A DNA stretch of 64,000 bases from the NCBI GenBank assembly GCA_037957365.1, contig JARHVA010000081.1, positions 6,749,501 through 6,813,500 on the forward strand, read 5' to 3'. The notes under the pieces were generated by a model, which was not told the origin of the DNA, made no database searches, and was given only the letters and a program-made list of their open reading frames with translations. The stretch comes from Torreya grandis (taxonomy: Eukaryota; Streptophyta; Pinopsida; Cupressales; Taxaceae). This document shows positions 34,849 through 49,229 of the stretch, piece after piece. Position 1 is the stretch's first letter, and every line of letters begins with the position of its first letter. The translations under genes were made by a program, and so were the position numbers.

Positions 34849-37800
34849 CTTTATAAAAAAAACTTCCTCTAAATAATTCGATGTATAATATTTGGATACA
34901 TGACCCCCTTTTGAGGTAAAAGATTGGTATTTTATGCACCCAAAATGTGCATGGTGAAATATTTTTTAAATTTTTTGACGATGCAATTATATCATTAATT
35001 AAAACATGCTCAACCCTAGTCCTCTCCCTTATATCTTATTTTTCCCCCTTTCTAGTCCTTAAAAATTTAAAACTTTACATCTTCTGAGTTCTTAGCCCTT
35101 ATTTTAAAAATATTTAATGCCATGAAAAAACTAACCCAAAAATTATGTCACCACCACAATGGTTTTTATAAGCACCATGATGTTTTCATAAATAATTGTG
35201 ATGGTTTATTAATTTCCACCTACATAAAGTTGTGGTTTTGTCACCATAGAAATCTTTTTAAAACTAACTCTTGAGACTTGTATTTTCACATAGTTTCCAT
35301 GATTTTGATTGCATTGTTTTTAGTCAATGTTCCTAAAACATTATGACATATTTAGTCTTAATTATTTTAATCTCAACCACCTTCAATTTAACTCAAAAGA
35401 TCTCATAGTTAGGTTTCAATTAACTCCACATTACAACTTCTCCTTCCTTATAAGTATTTCATTTTTCTTGAAATTTCATATCCAAAAATTGCATTGAAGA
35501 TTGGTCTTTTCAATTTTTATAGAGATAAACTATGCCTTAGGTGGTTTTCATAATAGTCTTTCAGTCATTCACATAAGTTGGAGAGAGATACACATGAATT
35601 TATATCCATTACCATATCATTATTGAGAAACCAAAAACCATTGAGTTTTTATCCATTCAATTTTCTGTTATTCGTCTTCTTTATTTTCCTCTTATGGTAG
35701 AGCTTCATGGTCATAATTTTATAAACACATAATGAGATAGCTACCTGAGGATTCAATATTTCCATCAAATTCTTCCACTTCACTTGATATTTACTTTTTT
35801 TAGGTTGGAGGACTTCTTTTATTTTTTGTTTATTTATTTATTTTATCATTAAGCTATATTTTATGACTTATTATAATAATTTTCATTTGAAACTATTTAT
35901 ACATAAAACCCCCAAAATTATATTATCTCTCCCTTTCTCCTTGCAATGGAAAGGTAGTTTTATGATTTGAATTGTATTCATACATTATAAAGATCAAATG
36001 ATAGTAGTATGCCAATTATATAAAATGTAGATATATGAATTTCCATTTAGCTACAGCCAACCAAAATCATTTAATTTTCATATTTTAAATCAGATAATCT
36101 TTCACACACATAAATATAGATAGACAACTTGCATGATAAATGAAGATTGAACATAGAATTGTTCTATTTTATTACATGATAAATTAAATTATTTCAATTC
36201 ATATAACATAACCATAGGTAAAAATCCATTCAATAACATATTAATTTAGTTGCACAGAGTTCATTTAAAAAAAACCTACCACATTAGTTTGCATATACAA
36301 ACTATATTTGAAAATTTAGAAGTTACATTGAATATATAATATATAAGTTGTAGATCTAGTTTTCTACTTTCATATTATAGATATTAAGTGCATATTATCT
36401 TTCCATTCCATCCATATAAAAAATATAAAAATAAAAGCACTCAACACATAAGCTAATTTATGCATTTTCAAAATCAAAGAGAAAGTCAAAATTTCAACAG
36501 TTGCATTGTTAGTTTAAATATCAACTTTGATTAGCATTGTATTCTTAAAACATAAAAAAATCTAAAAAGAGAAAAATATTTTATTTCCTTTGTTTTTAAG
36601 CATTTTGATTTCAACAGTGGCATAATTTTCTTTTATTTTGTAAAGCCTTGTTGAAAATATGAAAACAAAATTAACCAAAAACTTATCAAAATGAGAAAAA
36701 TATTAAACTTGATAAAACATAATGCATGATGTGAAATGAAATAGATATAAAACTTACCCTACTCAATAATATCCAAGCTCAAATAAGGCTATCAACTAAG
36801 AATCTATTTAGTAATACTTTATTTTATCATGGTCATGACCAATAATGGATCTGCTAAACGTACACTAATGAATCTCTTATCACACTGTGGAAAAGGAGAG
36901 GTTTCCAATTCCTCTAGTCAAATGTTATTTTGTGATAGCCGAGATAGATCTTATGATGCTAATAATAGTAAGCAAGTTAATCTACCAAATAAACATGTAA
37001 TCTAATCTATCAAATTAATATGCAATATAATATAGTGCTCACCAAAGCTTGTGGAATAAATGGGGAAGATAATAAATAATAAAATACAATTATATTGAAT
37101 GTAACATATAAATAATATAATCAAGGAGAGATACAACTAAATCCATTAATTATGCACCTACTTATCAAAATATGAAGGGCTAGGAATATACTTACCTTTA
37201 TTGAAGTGAACCCATCATGCCTCAATCTCTCCCTTTGGCCAATGGTGCTTTGCAAGAAGTTGTTTTGGTTTGTAATTATTACAAATATAGATAAAATTTA
37301 GGATACAATACTTTTCATATACATCCAAGACATTTATAATATAGTGTTACTTCTCTAAGGCAAAAATCTAAACAATTAAACATCCTATTGATAGTAAGTA
37401 GATTTGTGAGAACTAATAATGCACAATTGAATGATCCTATTTTAGAAATGAATTTGAGGAGGTATTTATAACCATGTTTTGACCCTAAAAACACCAAGAA
37501 AATTTATCTAACAAGGTCATCCAAGTCAAACTTTTTAATCTATAAATAGAATCATTAAGCCTTGAATTATGTCGGCTTGGGTCGATGGAGTTATATAATT
37601 TATCATAATTTCCTAACAAGGTCAACCTAATAGATATAGTATAAATATTGTGTAAAATGGGAATTTTTATTAGGTAATTGGATAAGTGTATTTTTTATTA
37701 GTTTTAGGTAATGGCATAAGGGCCAAAAATCTTATGAAGCACCAAAGGTCTATCAACCTCTTTCTCATTACATCATTTAAGGCATGCACCCAAAGAGGTT

Positions 37801-38844
37801 GAGATTCGATGGGTTCCTACAAGAGAGAAAGCATTAATAAATGATAAAGTTTTAGAATATTGTGTGTATAAATATGACCCACTCAAATCTCATCATATGT
37901 AATTAAATTATAACATGGGATGGTGTTTTGAGAAAAAAAAACATACCAACACATAATGTTGAGCTAAATAATTTATAGTATGAAGCATAAATTAAAATTA
38001 TAGTAAGGAGATATATGAAATAATTTAAAGTATCATATACATGAATTGAATTAAATTTATAGATGAATTGTTATATATTATATTTTTAGTCCTGATTATG
38101 AGGGGTGTATTAACTACTTTCGACAAACCTAAAGGATACAAAACTAAAGATCAAAAATAAATAATCATAGGGAAATCAACATAAATGAACTTTTCATAGC
38201 TGAATAAATCACTTAGTCAATTAGTAAGATAGGGTGATAAATTCTAGGTTAGAATCAACAAGACCAAGGGAAAATGAGAATAAATTATGTAAGCAAAAAA
38301 ACAAGGCTACTAAATAATCAACAAACCCAAACAAATGTACCTAAAGTAAGAAAAGTAATAAACTAGATCAAACCAAGGACACATGAAAGTGAAATAATAA
38401 ATACAATATCAATGTAAAAGAAGAAACAAACCAAATTTAAACAAATATGGAAGCGTAAATTAAAGTAAACAAATTTATGTGTGAGAAATAATGATCCAAA
38501 CTCATTTAGCAATGGAAAAACTAAAATAGAGAAATGGAATGAGATTGTCCACAAAAAGAGTGAAAAACTAATTTTTTAACTTTTAAATAAGACCAGGAAA
38601 ATTTGAGAAAGAATAAAATAAGGTTGAAAAGAAGTAAATCATAGTCAATTATAATTTTTTTTAAATTCTTTTACATAGATTGAACCAAAATAAAATTATT
38701 ACTATCATGTTTTTAAGATGTGAATAATCAACAATATAGAATTTGGGAAACAAATTTAGAAACAAACTTGCCTATTAAGGGGGGAAATGAAATGGGTGTT
38801 AGGAGAAATGTGGGTGGTATAAAGGTATAAAAAAATTATAAAAA
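34847..38844. other. AT-rich DNA without recognised gene or element
   Basis: 4 kb with only short frames, no retroelement motif and no paired terminal repeats. It could include the 3' end of element E, displaced by the insertion of element D, but no homology I could see proves that. Confidence 0.45.
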
Positions 38845-41422
38845 TAATTTTTGGATAGTTTTTATTGATGTCATGGAGGTGTTCAGGTGAGTGTCTTAAT
38901 AGTCTAAGTATCAATGACAAAGTGTGTAGTGTGCTTGTCCTAGTATGTTTGAAGTATGCTTGGTTGATCTTCAGTTTTGGAATGGTTAAGGATGTTTATG
39001 GATGAGTATGGTGTTTTGATCATTTTTTATGGGTCATATAAAAGGCTAATTATGATTATATATGTTGTGGAAGTGCATGGTGTTCATCCAGTTCTTCATT
39101 AAGTTCATCTTGGCATAATTGCTTCTATGAAAGAAAGATTTGAGTAGGTAGTTTGATAATGTTACCATTATCACATATGGATGATTTATGGGGCATTGGT
39201 AATATGGGTGTCATCACATTATTCCTAATTTTATATGGTCAAAATTTTATGTCATATGATTAAGCACAACAAAAGTTATTAAGGTTCAAAGTTGGCTTTC
39301 TAGGCAGATTACAGAGGTTCCCATTCTTAGTCAGACTATGATTGCACATCATGCAGATTTGTATGAACCAATATGTTTGTGAATTTAATTTAGGTAAAAA
39401 TAAATTCAATAATTCTCAATGGTTTACATTAATATGTTGTCTATATTTCAAAGAATCTAACTTGAAAATTTAGAGATTTGAAGTGTTGTCTAGCTCAAGT
39501 TATAAAGCTTCAAAGTTGCTCTAGAAAAATTTGATGGGTTGGAGACCATCACTAGTTAGAAGATGTAATGGTGAAAATTAATTCATGATCTTGATCCAAT
39601 GGTGTTCATAAGATTCAACATGTCAAAGTTTTCATGCATAGGAGATAAGTGTCATAAGCTTGTTAGTCTGATAGAAGATCAACGGTGAGTGGAGGTTCAT
39701 AATAACAAAGATCAACAGTGTGGAACAAGTCAAAGAGTAAATAATTCACATGAGATTTGTAAATGGAACAATAAAAAGGGAAAATCAATAAAGTTATTAT
39801 AAGGAACACAAGGGTGATAAGTGTCATAATCTAAGGAGTTCTAAGCAAGATCTAATGGTGAGCACTGCAAGATAAAAACTTGACTGATCTATAGGGATCG
39901 ATGGTGCACATTTGGTCAAGATTGCCAAAAAGCATGAGATGAGATCAACATTTTTTAATTTTAAAAGTTGTATATTGGAACACTATGTGTTAAATTTATA
40001 TATAATTTAAAAGAATATTAACAGTGCAAATTGAGTGATTTGAGTGATGAGCACAAGATGTGTTCTAAGTGACTGATGTTTAACTATGACCATTTGAATT
40101 TAAATATTTGAATTTAACAAAGAAAATACCAGTGCTTGGTTTTTGAGCCATATATTTCTATTTATGTTTTAATGTTTGTATGGTCAAATTTATTGACCTC
40201 CAAAGTTGAATGTGTGTTCATTCATGCACTGTAAGTAACCTAAGAAGGGTAATTGAGTTGTTAATGATGTAATTTTGATGTTTCAAGATGAGATAGATAT
40301 TGGAGAATATTTTATACTTGATGATGACCATTTTTATAGATTCTGGGGGTTTTACCAATCTATATACTATATGAAAAAATGCTTAAAAGTTGATTGTGTT
40401 TTCATTCATGGTTATTGTGTGCATATAATGTTGTTTGAGTAGATTGTGCTTTATAAAAAGAGTGTGTTAGTCAATATGATAATTTGAGGATGTTGAAGGG
40501 GTCATGTGGAGTGGACCTATGTATTTATAATTGGTCATATGTTTCTAATTTTCTTAATGGAGTAATAACTTGGGGAATAGGTCTCCATGAGACCTATGAG
40601 AGCTATTAAGGCCTAATTGAAAGGTGTAGCTACTTTAGTGTGACCGATGGATGTTATGGCCAAATTATGAAATTGGTATTTAGCTATGTTATATTTATTA
40701 ATGGATAATGAAAGTATTATGGCTGACTAAGAAGATAATAACCATGAAGGCTCTATAAAGGTGAAATCAAATGTGGTGATTTCTAGATGTGAGAGGCTAG
40801 TGGAATAGATGTGAGTGACCTAAGAGAATAGGTGTGTGTTAGAGTTGTGTAGTGAAGGAAAGGGTGTGTACCCAGTGGATGGATTAAGAGTAGATTAGGT
40901 TGATGATTGTGTGTATGACCTATAGGTTATATTTTTTATGTCAAATATAGTGTTCTTGTAGGTTTAAATATTAAAGGTGGTCAGAAGGACTTGATCATAT
41001 TAATGGCATGTGTTCCTTGTGAAATAGGTTTTTCACTAAAGCAGATCATAAGTACTTGACCAAAAGGTGATAAAAAAGACTTGATCATTTTAGAGGTATA
41101 TGATCCTCGTGAAACAAGTGTTTCACTAAATTTTGGTTAGAAGGACTTATCCAGTCTCATGTTTGCATAATTCTTATAGGAAAAGTAGTCCATGTGTTTG
41201 CAGTATTGAGAGTGGGTTTTATTCCCTAAGAGGGTTTCCCACATAGATCTTGTGTTGTGTGTATAATCTTGTAGTATCTATTATTCATTTTCTATGAATG
41301 ACTTGTATATTCTATGATGTTTGTGATAATTGAATTAGGATTTGAAAGGATTAGAATTGAAGTTGAAATATATTGCATCACTAATTCACCCCCCCCCCCT
41401 CTGAGTTATTTTACCTATAACA
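38845..41422 (+). mobile_element. 5' LTR of element D
   Basis: About 2578 bp, ending CTATAACA after a nine-to-ten C tract (about 41389-41399). It is co-linear with 45259-47827 and with LTR X. It carries the GATCnAAYGGTG array at about 39580-39910. The first base is uncertain by a few bp because the ends are mutated. Confidence 0.8.
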
Positions 41423-41423
41423 A

Positions 41424-41435
41424 TTAGTATTAGAG
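41424..41435 (+). other. Primer-binding site of element D
   Basis: TTAGTATTAGAG is TTGGTATCAGAG with two transitions, the initiator-Met tRNA type. It begins 2 bp after the LTR. Confidence 0.75.
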
Positions 41436-41485
41436 AAATTCCTTTGGTAAAGGATTGATATCTTGAAGGATATCCAAGGTACAAA

Positions 41486-43665
41486 ATGGATAGCCATCAA
41501 ATCCAAGGAGGTTTGTCACTAAGAAATCATCAATGTTCAATGGATCCAATTATGATTTTTGGATTACAAGGATGAGGACCTACATCATGTACCTAGGGTT
41601 TGACACTTGGAAATCTATTTTGGATGGTTATTCTACACATACTATTCCTCCATCTAGTACTATAGATAATACATTATTTGAAAACAATTCTAAGGTAATG
41701 AATGTTATCACTTGTGGTCTTTTAAAGATTGAATACACCAAGGTAATCTATTGCATATCTACCCAGGAAATGTGGGTTAAATTAAAGACTATTTATGAAA
41801 GAGATTCAAAGGTTAAGTAGGCAAAGTTTCAGATTCGCTAAAGACAATTTGAGAGTCTTAAAATGAAAGAAGAAGATTATGTGGCATCTTTTCTATAGAT
41901 AATTGATGAGATTGTGATCATCATCAGAGGTCTTGAAGAGAATATTAAAGAAGATATTATAGTTCAAAAGGTATTAAGGTCTATCTCTCTCTCTCTCAAA
42001 TTTGATTCAAAAGTGTCTGCTATAAAATAAATTCATGATCTTACTAAGTTAAAGATGGATGAATTGCATGACATCCTTATTGCCTATGAGATAAGAGTAA
42101 ATGATGATATACCACCAAATAAGGAAGAAAAATTCAAGATAGAAATGAATCCAAAGAATAATTTACAAGGTAATAAAATCAAGGAGCTTGATACATTTGA
42201 TATTGATGAAGATGAACTAATTGTTTTGTTTACAAGGAAATTGAAAATAGGGTTAGGAAAGTATAAGGGTAAACTACCCTTCAAATGTTTCAATTATGGA
42301 AAGGTAGGACATTTTGATAAAAAGTGCCCTCACAAGCATAATAATAATGATGATGAAGAGCATGACTATGGGCAAGATGAAGATAAGAAGACATATAAGT
42401 CTGATAAGAGGAAGAAAGAATTCAAAATGTTCGATAATAAGAAGTAATTCAAGGACAAGAAGAGTCTCTACACCAAAGAAGATTGTAACTCATCATATGA
42501 AAGTGAAGATAGTGACTAGGAGTATGATCATGAATATAATGGTCTTGTTAAATATATATCCCTCTTCATGGATGAGGAAAGAAGTTGGTCATATCAAAAG
42601 GAGTCTACTTGGAATGATTCAGATGATGATAAAGATAAGGTGAACTATGAGACTAAATTGATGAATTCTCTTGAAGAATTGAAGATTGAGAAGAAGATTA
42701 ACAAGAAAATGAAGTCTCATATCAAAGAATATGAAGATAAATTCAATGTGTTTATGGTAAGAATGAATGAAGACACCAAGGAGCATGAAGATATAATCAA
42801 GCATCATAGTTGTCAATTGGAAATCCTATTGATAAGTATGAAATCTAAAGAAGATGAATGTTCAAGGTATTTAATTGAAAATGAGTCATTCAAAGTTGAG
42901 TTAGATAATACATTTAGTAAGATGAAATCATTTATAAGATTTTAAAATATCTCAAGTTATCTAGACAATATTTTGAGTGGTCAAAAGCATGCAAGTGATA
43001 GAAATGGTCTTGGATACAAAGAATAACCAAAAAATGTAACTCAAGACAAGATGAAGCCTAATGTAAATCAGACCTTGAAGGTCAATATCAATCAAGGAAT
43101 GAATATTCTAGTAGAATGAAGACAAATCATATTAGACAACCGAATTCCATGAGGTATACAAGTTTTAATAGTTATTTTTACATATATAATCAGTTTGGGC
43201 ATAGAGATAGAGAATACAAGAGACATTTTAAAAATGAGTTTGCATGGAACTATGATGGGGATCATTAGTAAAAAGGTGTGAATAAAGTTAAGTGCTTCAA
43301 CTATCTTTATGTGGAACATTTTTTTAAGCATTGTCCAAATAAGGTAAGGTAAGGTGAGTCTTCTTTAAAAGGAGTAGTTTATTTCAATTATCAAAGAAAT
43401 GGACATATTACAAGATTTCGTTCTAATTAAGAAAGGTAGGATAAGATTCTTGCAACTAGAATAGTGTGATTCAAATGTCAATAGAGAGGTCACATTGATG
43501 TATTCTACAAGTAAAGGCCTAAAAGAGATAATAGGTTTAATCAAGCTCCTAAAGTGAAAGAAAAAAGGCATGTTAACTCATGGAAACCAAAAGTGGTAAG
43601 TGTGAGTCATGATGAGTATGCAGGTTTAAGTAATCTATTTGATATAGGGAAGAATGATATATAAT
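41486..43665 (+). pseudogene. gag pseudogene of element D, four zinc knuckles and coiled coil
   Basis: The likely start ATG is at 41486, with a frameshift before 41533. The UBN2-type Gag domain covers about 41533-42050 ('FNGSNYDFWITRMRTYI', 'EMWVKLKTIYE', 'DYVASFL', 'LRSISLSLKFDSKVSAI'). Knuckle 1 at 42286-42327 has its second Cys changed to Tyr. A long charged coiled-coil segment follows (42568-42945, rich in E/K/D). Three more knuckle-like units lie at 43293-43334, 43380-43421 and 43467-43508, with Cys replaced by Tyr, Arg or stop. It would form the particle core. Several stops remain, but runs of 125-130 codons are still open. Confidence 0.78.
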
Positions 43666-45258
43666 ATGGAGAGTGTCAAGAGCTCTAATTTTCTACTCAT
43701 TTTGTGAATGAAGAGACCAAGCTCAATGAGAAGACCAAGGTTCTAATTGAGGCTAGCTCTGAGGTGTGTTTGGATCCTAATGAGTAACCTAATATGTGTG
43801 AGCATGTTTCAAGATTGGTTCATGTATTATCAATGTCTAAAGGTGATGTTCTATAATTTACTTTAGTGATCAAGGTATGTCAATATTTCATAGTTTCTCC
43901 AAATGTTATATATCCTATCATAGAAGGGAAAGTGAGTGATGTAGAAAAGGAACAAGTTGTCAAAGATTAGACTAAGGAGAACAAGAGCAAGAAATATTAT
44001 AGCTATAAAAGGATTATGTGGTTACTAAGGAGATGTGGACCACTCTTGGCTTCACTTTTTTTTAATAACATTATGGTGTATAAAAGGTCTATGTCTATGC
44101 TTCTGAAGAGACTCCTTTTAGTGGAGAAGCAAGTGTTATTGTGGTATTCTTCAGAAGGTCCTAGAAGGTAAGAGATGAGTTTTTCTAATTGAATTTGATG
44201 TGTAAATAAGGTAAAATTTATTTGATAAGGTCAAAATGATGTCATAAGGTGTTTTTACTATGTATATAGTGTCTGTAGGATCAAAATGGTCATTTTTAGG
44301 TGGCATAATGAGATTGATGGAATGCCAAGAAGATTTTGATGCTAAAAAAGGTCTATGTAGTTATTTGTGATGTGATCTAGGTGGCTTTGTGGTTTGAAAT
44401 TAGTTTTAATGGGCCAAATGAGTTTTCAAATCAAGATTCTTAGAGATTTGAAGGTTTGTGGTTTTCAAATTATTCAAGATTTTATCAAGATGGAGGCCTA
44501 ATTGACTAGTAAGTTTTTGAAGGAAGTATGTTTAAGAGGAGTTATGTGATGAAAATTAGTTTTATTAAGGGGGAATATGAGAGTGCTTCATATATGACTT
44601 TTTAGGTCTTGAAAATATATCTACTCAAATTTTTGGGCTCTACAAGTTCCAAGTAGGGATATCAGGAGACTAAATAGGCTTAGTGTGAAAAAGAGTGATT
44701 TTTGAAAAAATTCTCCAAAATAGCATGGCATGAGTGTTTCAATGTAAGCTCTTAGGTTATTTTATAGCATGTTTCCTATTTGGTGAGTGACATGAAGTTA
44801 TTTTGGTGATCTTTGATATGGCTTGAGAGAAAAGGCTAGTAAGCATATGTGGTGGGTCTTTATGGTGTGTGGAGATCTGAATAAGCTCAAAATGTGAAAC
44901 AACTCAAAGATCTTAGGTGGAGTCCCTTTTAGATGTTTCTTGGTGAGTTTCATTATATTTTAGTACTTTTTTGTGTTCTTTCTTCATTAGTTGCAGTTCT
45001 TGGTTGAAGAGAGTGTTGGCATGTAACAAGATGAGTTTATTAAGGCAAGAAGAGGTAGACTCAAGGTAAGGGGGAATTTTTATAATATTTATAAGGTGTT
45101 ACTCTCCTATTGGTAGTATTTTTAGGTCATTAGGATCAGGTTTTTGCCCACTTTGTCATTGTGTCAAAGGGGGATAAGGTTCTTATTGTGAGAGTACTTG
45201 AAGAGAGAGAAGAAAGGTGAGCTATATGATGGGTGTTAACATCAATGACAAAAAGGGA
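43666..45258 (+). other. Non-coding interior of element D with purine tracts
   Basis: No pol domain. 43700-44000 may be the last decayed part of gag. Purine-rich AAGGGGGAA/GGGGGAT tracts occur at about 44566, 45069 and 45166, and AAAAAGGGATA lies directly before the 3' LTR at 45259. Confidence 0.6.
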
Positions 45259-47827
45259 TATTTTTGGAGAGTTTCTAATGATGTCATGAAGGTTTTCAAG
45301 TGAGTGTATGAAGTGTCTTGATAGTATAAGTATTAATGACAAAGTGTGTAGTGTGTTTGTCCTAATATCCTTAAAGTATGTTTGGTTGATCTTTAGTTTT
45401 GGCATGGGTGATTTGAGAATGTGTGAGGGGTCCTATCAAAGTTCAAGTATTATTGGAGATATTTTAGAAGTGGATGATTTTCATTTGGTTATTAATTATT
45501 TTCATCTTGGCATAATTGGTTCTATGATATAAAAATCTAAGTAGGTAGTTTGTTGACATCACCATTGCCATGTATGGATGCATTTGGGGGAGTTGGTCAT
45601 ATGGGTATGATCAAATTATTCCCAATTTTATATGGTTCAAATTTTAGGTCATGTAATTAAGCGTATAAAAATTTATTAATTTTCAATGTTAGCTTTCTAG
45701 GAAGATTATAGAGGTTCCCATTCTTAGCTAGACTATCATTGCACATCATATAGATTTGTATGAACTAGTATGTTTATACATTTAATTCAAGTACAAATAA
45801 AGTCAATAATGATCAAAGGTTTACATGAATATGTTTTATATAGTGCCAATAGTCCACACTAAAAATTTGGAGACTTGAAGTGTTGTCTAGCTCAAGTAAT
45901 AAAGATTCAAAGTTGTTCTAGCAGACTATGATGGGTCAAAGATCATCAAGTTTAACCACATCAAAGACTAAGGTCATTAGTCAGAAGATTTAATGGTGAA
46001 AATTAATTCATGATATTAATCCAATGGTTCCCATAAGAGTCAACATGTCAAATTTTTCATACATAGGTGATAAGTTTCATAAGCTCACTAGTCTGATAGA
46101 AGATTAATGATGAGCAATGGTTCATACTGACAAAGATCAATGGTGTAGGATAAGTCAAAGAGTCAATAATGCACATGAGACTACCAAGTGGCATAATCAC
46201 AAGGGAGTATTTGTAAAGTGCTCAAAAGTCATGTGAGGGTGACAATCATTATAATCTAAGGAGTTATACGTGAGATCTAATAGTGAACACTTCAAGATAA
46301 ATACCTAATTGATCCTTAGAGATCAATAGTGCACATTTAGTCAAGATTGCTAGAAAGCACGAGATCAAGTCAACATGTTTGAGGTTTAACATTTGGATAG
46401 TAACACACTATATGCTAAAGTTAGAGATACTTATAAAGAATATAAATGGTATGAATTGAGTGAGCTGAGTGAAGAGCACAAGATGTGTTCTAAGTGACCA
46501 ATGTTTAACTGTGACCGTTTGAATTTAAATATTTGAATTTAACAAAGGAAAGACCAATACTTATTTTTTGAGCCATATCTTTTGATATCCATATAATTTG
46601 ATGGTATATTAAAAATAAAAATTGTAGAGGACTTTGAGGTGCATATATAAATATTCATTTCAAGGTCTGAATATTTATAAGATCAAAGTTACTAAGCTCC
46701 AATGTTGACTATGTGTTTGTTCATACTCTATAAGTAACCCAAGAAGGGTAATTGAGTTGTTCATGATGGTATTTTGATGTTTCAAGATGAGATAGATATT
46801 AAAGAGTGTTGTATACTATGAGGACCATTTATATATATTTTAGATGTTTGACCAATTCATATATTGCATGAAAAAATGATTATAAGTTAACTGTGTGTTT
46901 GTTCATGGTGACTATGTGCACATAATGTTGTTTGAGTAGATTATGCTTTAGCATAAGAGTTTTTTGGAAACTGTGATCATTTGAGGACATCAAAAGGGTC
47001 ATGTGAAGTTGACCTATTCATTTGGTAGTGGTATTATGTTTATAATTTGCTCCATGGAGTGCTAAATGGGGGAATATGTCTCCATAATACCTATAAGAGC
47101 TATTAAGGCCTAATTGAAAGACATAGATGCTTAAGTGTGACACATGGATGTTATGGTTGACCTATGAGAGTGGTATTGATTTATGTTAGATGTCTTAAGG
47201 GATAAGGTAAGTATTATGGCTGATTAAGACTATACTAATCATGAAGGTTCTATAAAAGGTGAAATCCAATGTGGTGATTTATAGATGTGAGAGGCTAGTG
47301 GAATAGATGTGAGTGACTTAAGAGAAGAGATATGTATGAGAGTTTTAGAGTAAAGGAAAAAGTGTGTGACTAGTGGATGGATTTAAGAGAAGATTAGTTT
47401 GATGACTGTGTGTATGACCTATAGGTTATATTTATGATATAAAGGATAATGCTCTTGAAGGTTTAAATATTGAATGTGGTCTGAAGGACTTGATCATCTT
47501 AGGGGTACGTGCTTCTTGTGAAATAGGTGTTTTCCTAAATTCTGGTCAGAAGGATTTGACCAATCTCATGTTTTCATACTTCTTATAGGATAATTATTTC
47601 ATGTGTTTTTAGGCTTGAGAGTGGGTTTTATTTCTCAAGAGGGTTTCCCACATAGATCTTGTGTTGTGTGTATGATATTTCATTATCTATTGTTCATTAT
47701 TATGAAAGACTTGTATATTCTATGAATGCTTGTGATAATTGAATAAGGGCTTGAAAGGATTGGAATTAAAGTTGAAACATCTTGCATCACTTATTCACGT
47801 CCCTTCTTAGTGATTGTACCTCTAACA
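45259..47827 (+). mobile_element. 3' LTR of element D
   Basis: About 2569 bp, co-linear with the 5' LTR. It ends CTCTAACA at 47827. The C tract near the end is degraded here ('ttcacgtcccttctt'). Confidence 0.8.
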
Positions 47828-49229
47828 ATTAAGACACTTAAATTAAGTTTGTAAAAAAAATGAATTTCAATGTTAAGGACTCTACAGAACTTGCCTTAGC
47901 CACACAAATTTGTGTTATCTAGTGAAGTATAAATATCATCTCATGAAGTATACAGGCATGAAAATTAAAATGGGCCTAATTTTCCATAATGTGTTCCCCA
48001 TTCCTCAAGACCCCATATAGAGTTTTTGGTCTAGTATGAATATTATGTACTTGCATGAGAAATTATGTAGAACTATAAGGAATTTTGAAATTTTCTATCC
48101 TAGCAGTTTACTAGCCTACCACACTCTAATAGACCTCAACTTTATCATGATGCCAACCATGGAGTTTGAGCTTCAACTAAACTAAAATATGTGTTGTATA
48201 ATCATGTCCTTTGGTGTGTGATTTTAAAGTTTGATTTTATAGATGTCTTTTTATCATTGCCTTTCATTTTAAATGATTTAGATTTAAAAAAATTTAATGG
48301 TTTTTCTATTCTTCCTTCATATGGATTTGGAAACCAAACACAGGTGTTTAAATTGACAAACACTATAAGACTTAGATTTGGTAGCTAAGAAAAAGAACTT
48401 AGAGAGCATGGTGTCTAGGAGTCTTGTTCTTTATTGTTAAATAAAAATGTTATCTTGGAACTAATATTGGTTTCCTTAAAGTGGAATGAATATAGGGGAG
48501 AAATATAGAATCAACACGAAATGATTGAGTTACTTCAAATCATTAAAAAAAATGTGATAATGTGACAAGGTTATAATGAGATGTAAATATGACTCTATAT
48601 CATAAGAAATGATGAAAGTGTAGAAAAACATGCTAAAAAATAGTTTTTATGAAGGTGTTACCAAAAAATAAACTAAATTTATTTTAAGACTATGAAATCA
48701 TAATCCTTAATCATTGCATTAATTTCTAAGAAGAACACTTAGTTTTAAACATAGTTTAAGAAATATGTAGATTTTATGAGGAAAGCCTAATATTATTCAA
48801 GGTCTTACATTGAAACTCATAAAATATAAACCAAATTAGGTGAAATATGAAAAAAAATCTATGAAGAAGGCTGGATCTTATCAATGGTCTTATACTAGAA
48901 TGCATAAAATATAAGAAAATGAAAATATAATTGTAAAAATGATAAATTCATGATCAAAGATGAACATTTAAGGTTTAACTAAGAAGAGAAATATATTAAT
49001 GAGAATGGTCAGGTCCTATATGCAATCTTATGAGGTAACTCATTAACTAAAAATAAAGTAATAAAGGTAGACGAAAGGACCAACAATCGGAACTAAGGCT
49101 ATTGAGAGAAATGTAATGTTTTATGATGGCTAACTTTTTTGGAAACTTGAAAGAAGTGTTAGTAGTTATAGTATATGAAAGTATGTGAACAAGTAAATAT
49201 TTAAGAAAAGTATTTCTATAAAAATTGAG
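47828..49229 (-). other. Presumed 3' tail of element E
   Basis: It lies downstream of the minus-strand integrase. Three loosely related segments ('GGTCTTA...ACTCATAAAATATAA') occur near 48784, 48866 and 49003. No LTR partner was found, so the 3' LTR of E is either beyond element D or unrecognisable. Confidence 0.35.

Larger units (their letters stand above)
38845..47827 (+). mobile_element. Element D: Sirevirus-like gag-only (TR-GAG type) LTR element
   Basis: 8.98 kb: 2.58-kb 5' LTR, Met-type primer site, gag with four knuckles, 1.6 kb of non-coding with purine tracts, 2.57-kb 3' LTR. The interior is 3.84 kb and contains no PR, integrase, RT or RNase H motif, so pol is missing rather than merely mutated. 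Very long LTRs, clustered polypurine tracts and a long coiled-coil Gag with several knuckles fit Sireviruses. The gag-only plan fits the described TR-GAG class of non-autonomous elements. No clear target duplication was found. The LTRs are visibly diverged, so this is not a recent insertion. Confidence 0.78.

Noticed and set aside
38840..38844. Target duplication for element D
   Set aside because: AAAAA on the left versus ATTAA on the right is not convincing in AT-rich DNA.
48191..48388. Host gene fragment (65-codon frame)
   Set aside because: No recognisable motif, no flanking exon signals, and located in the presumed tail of element E.
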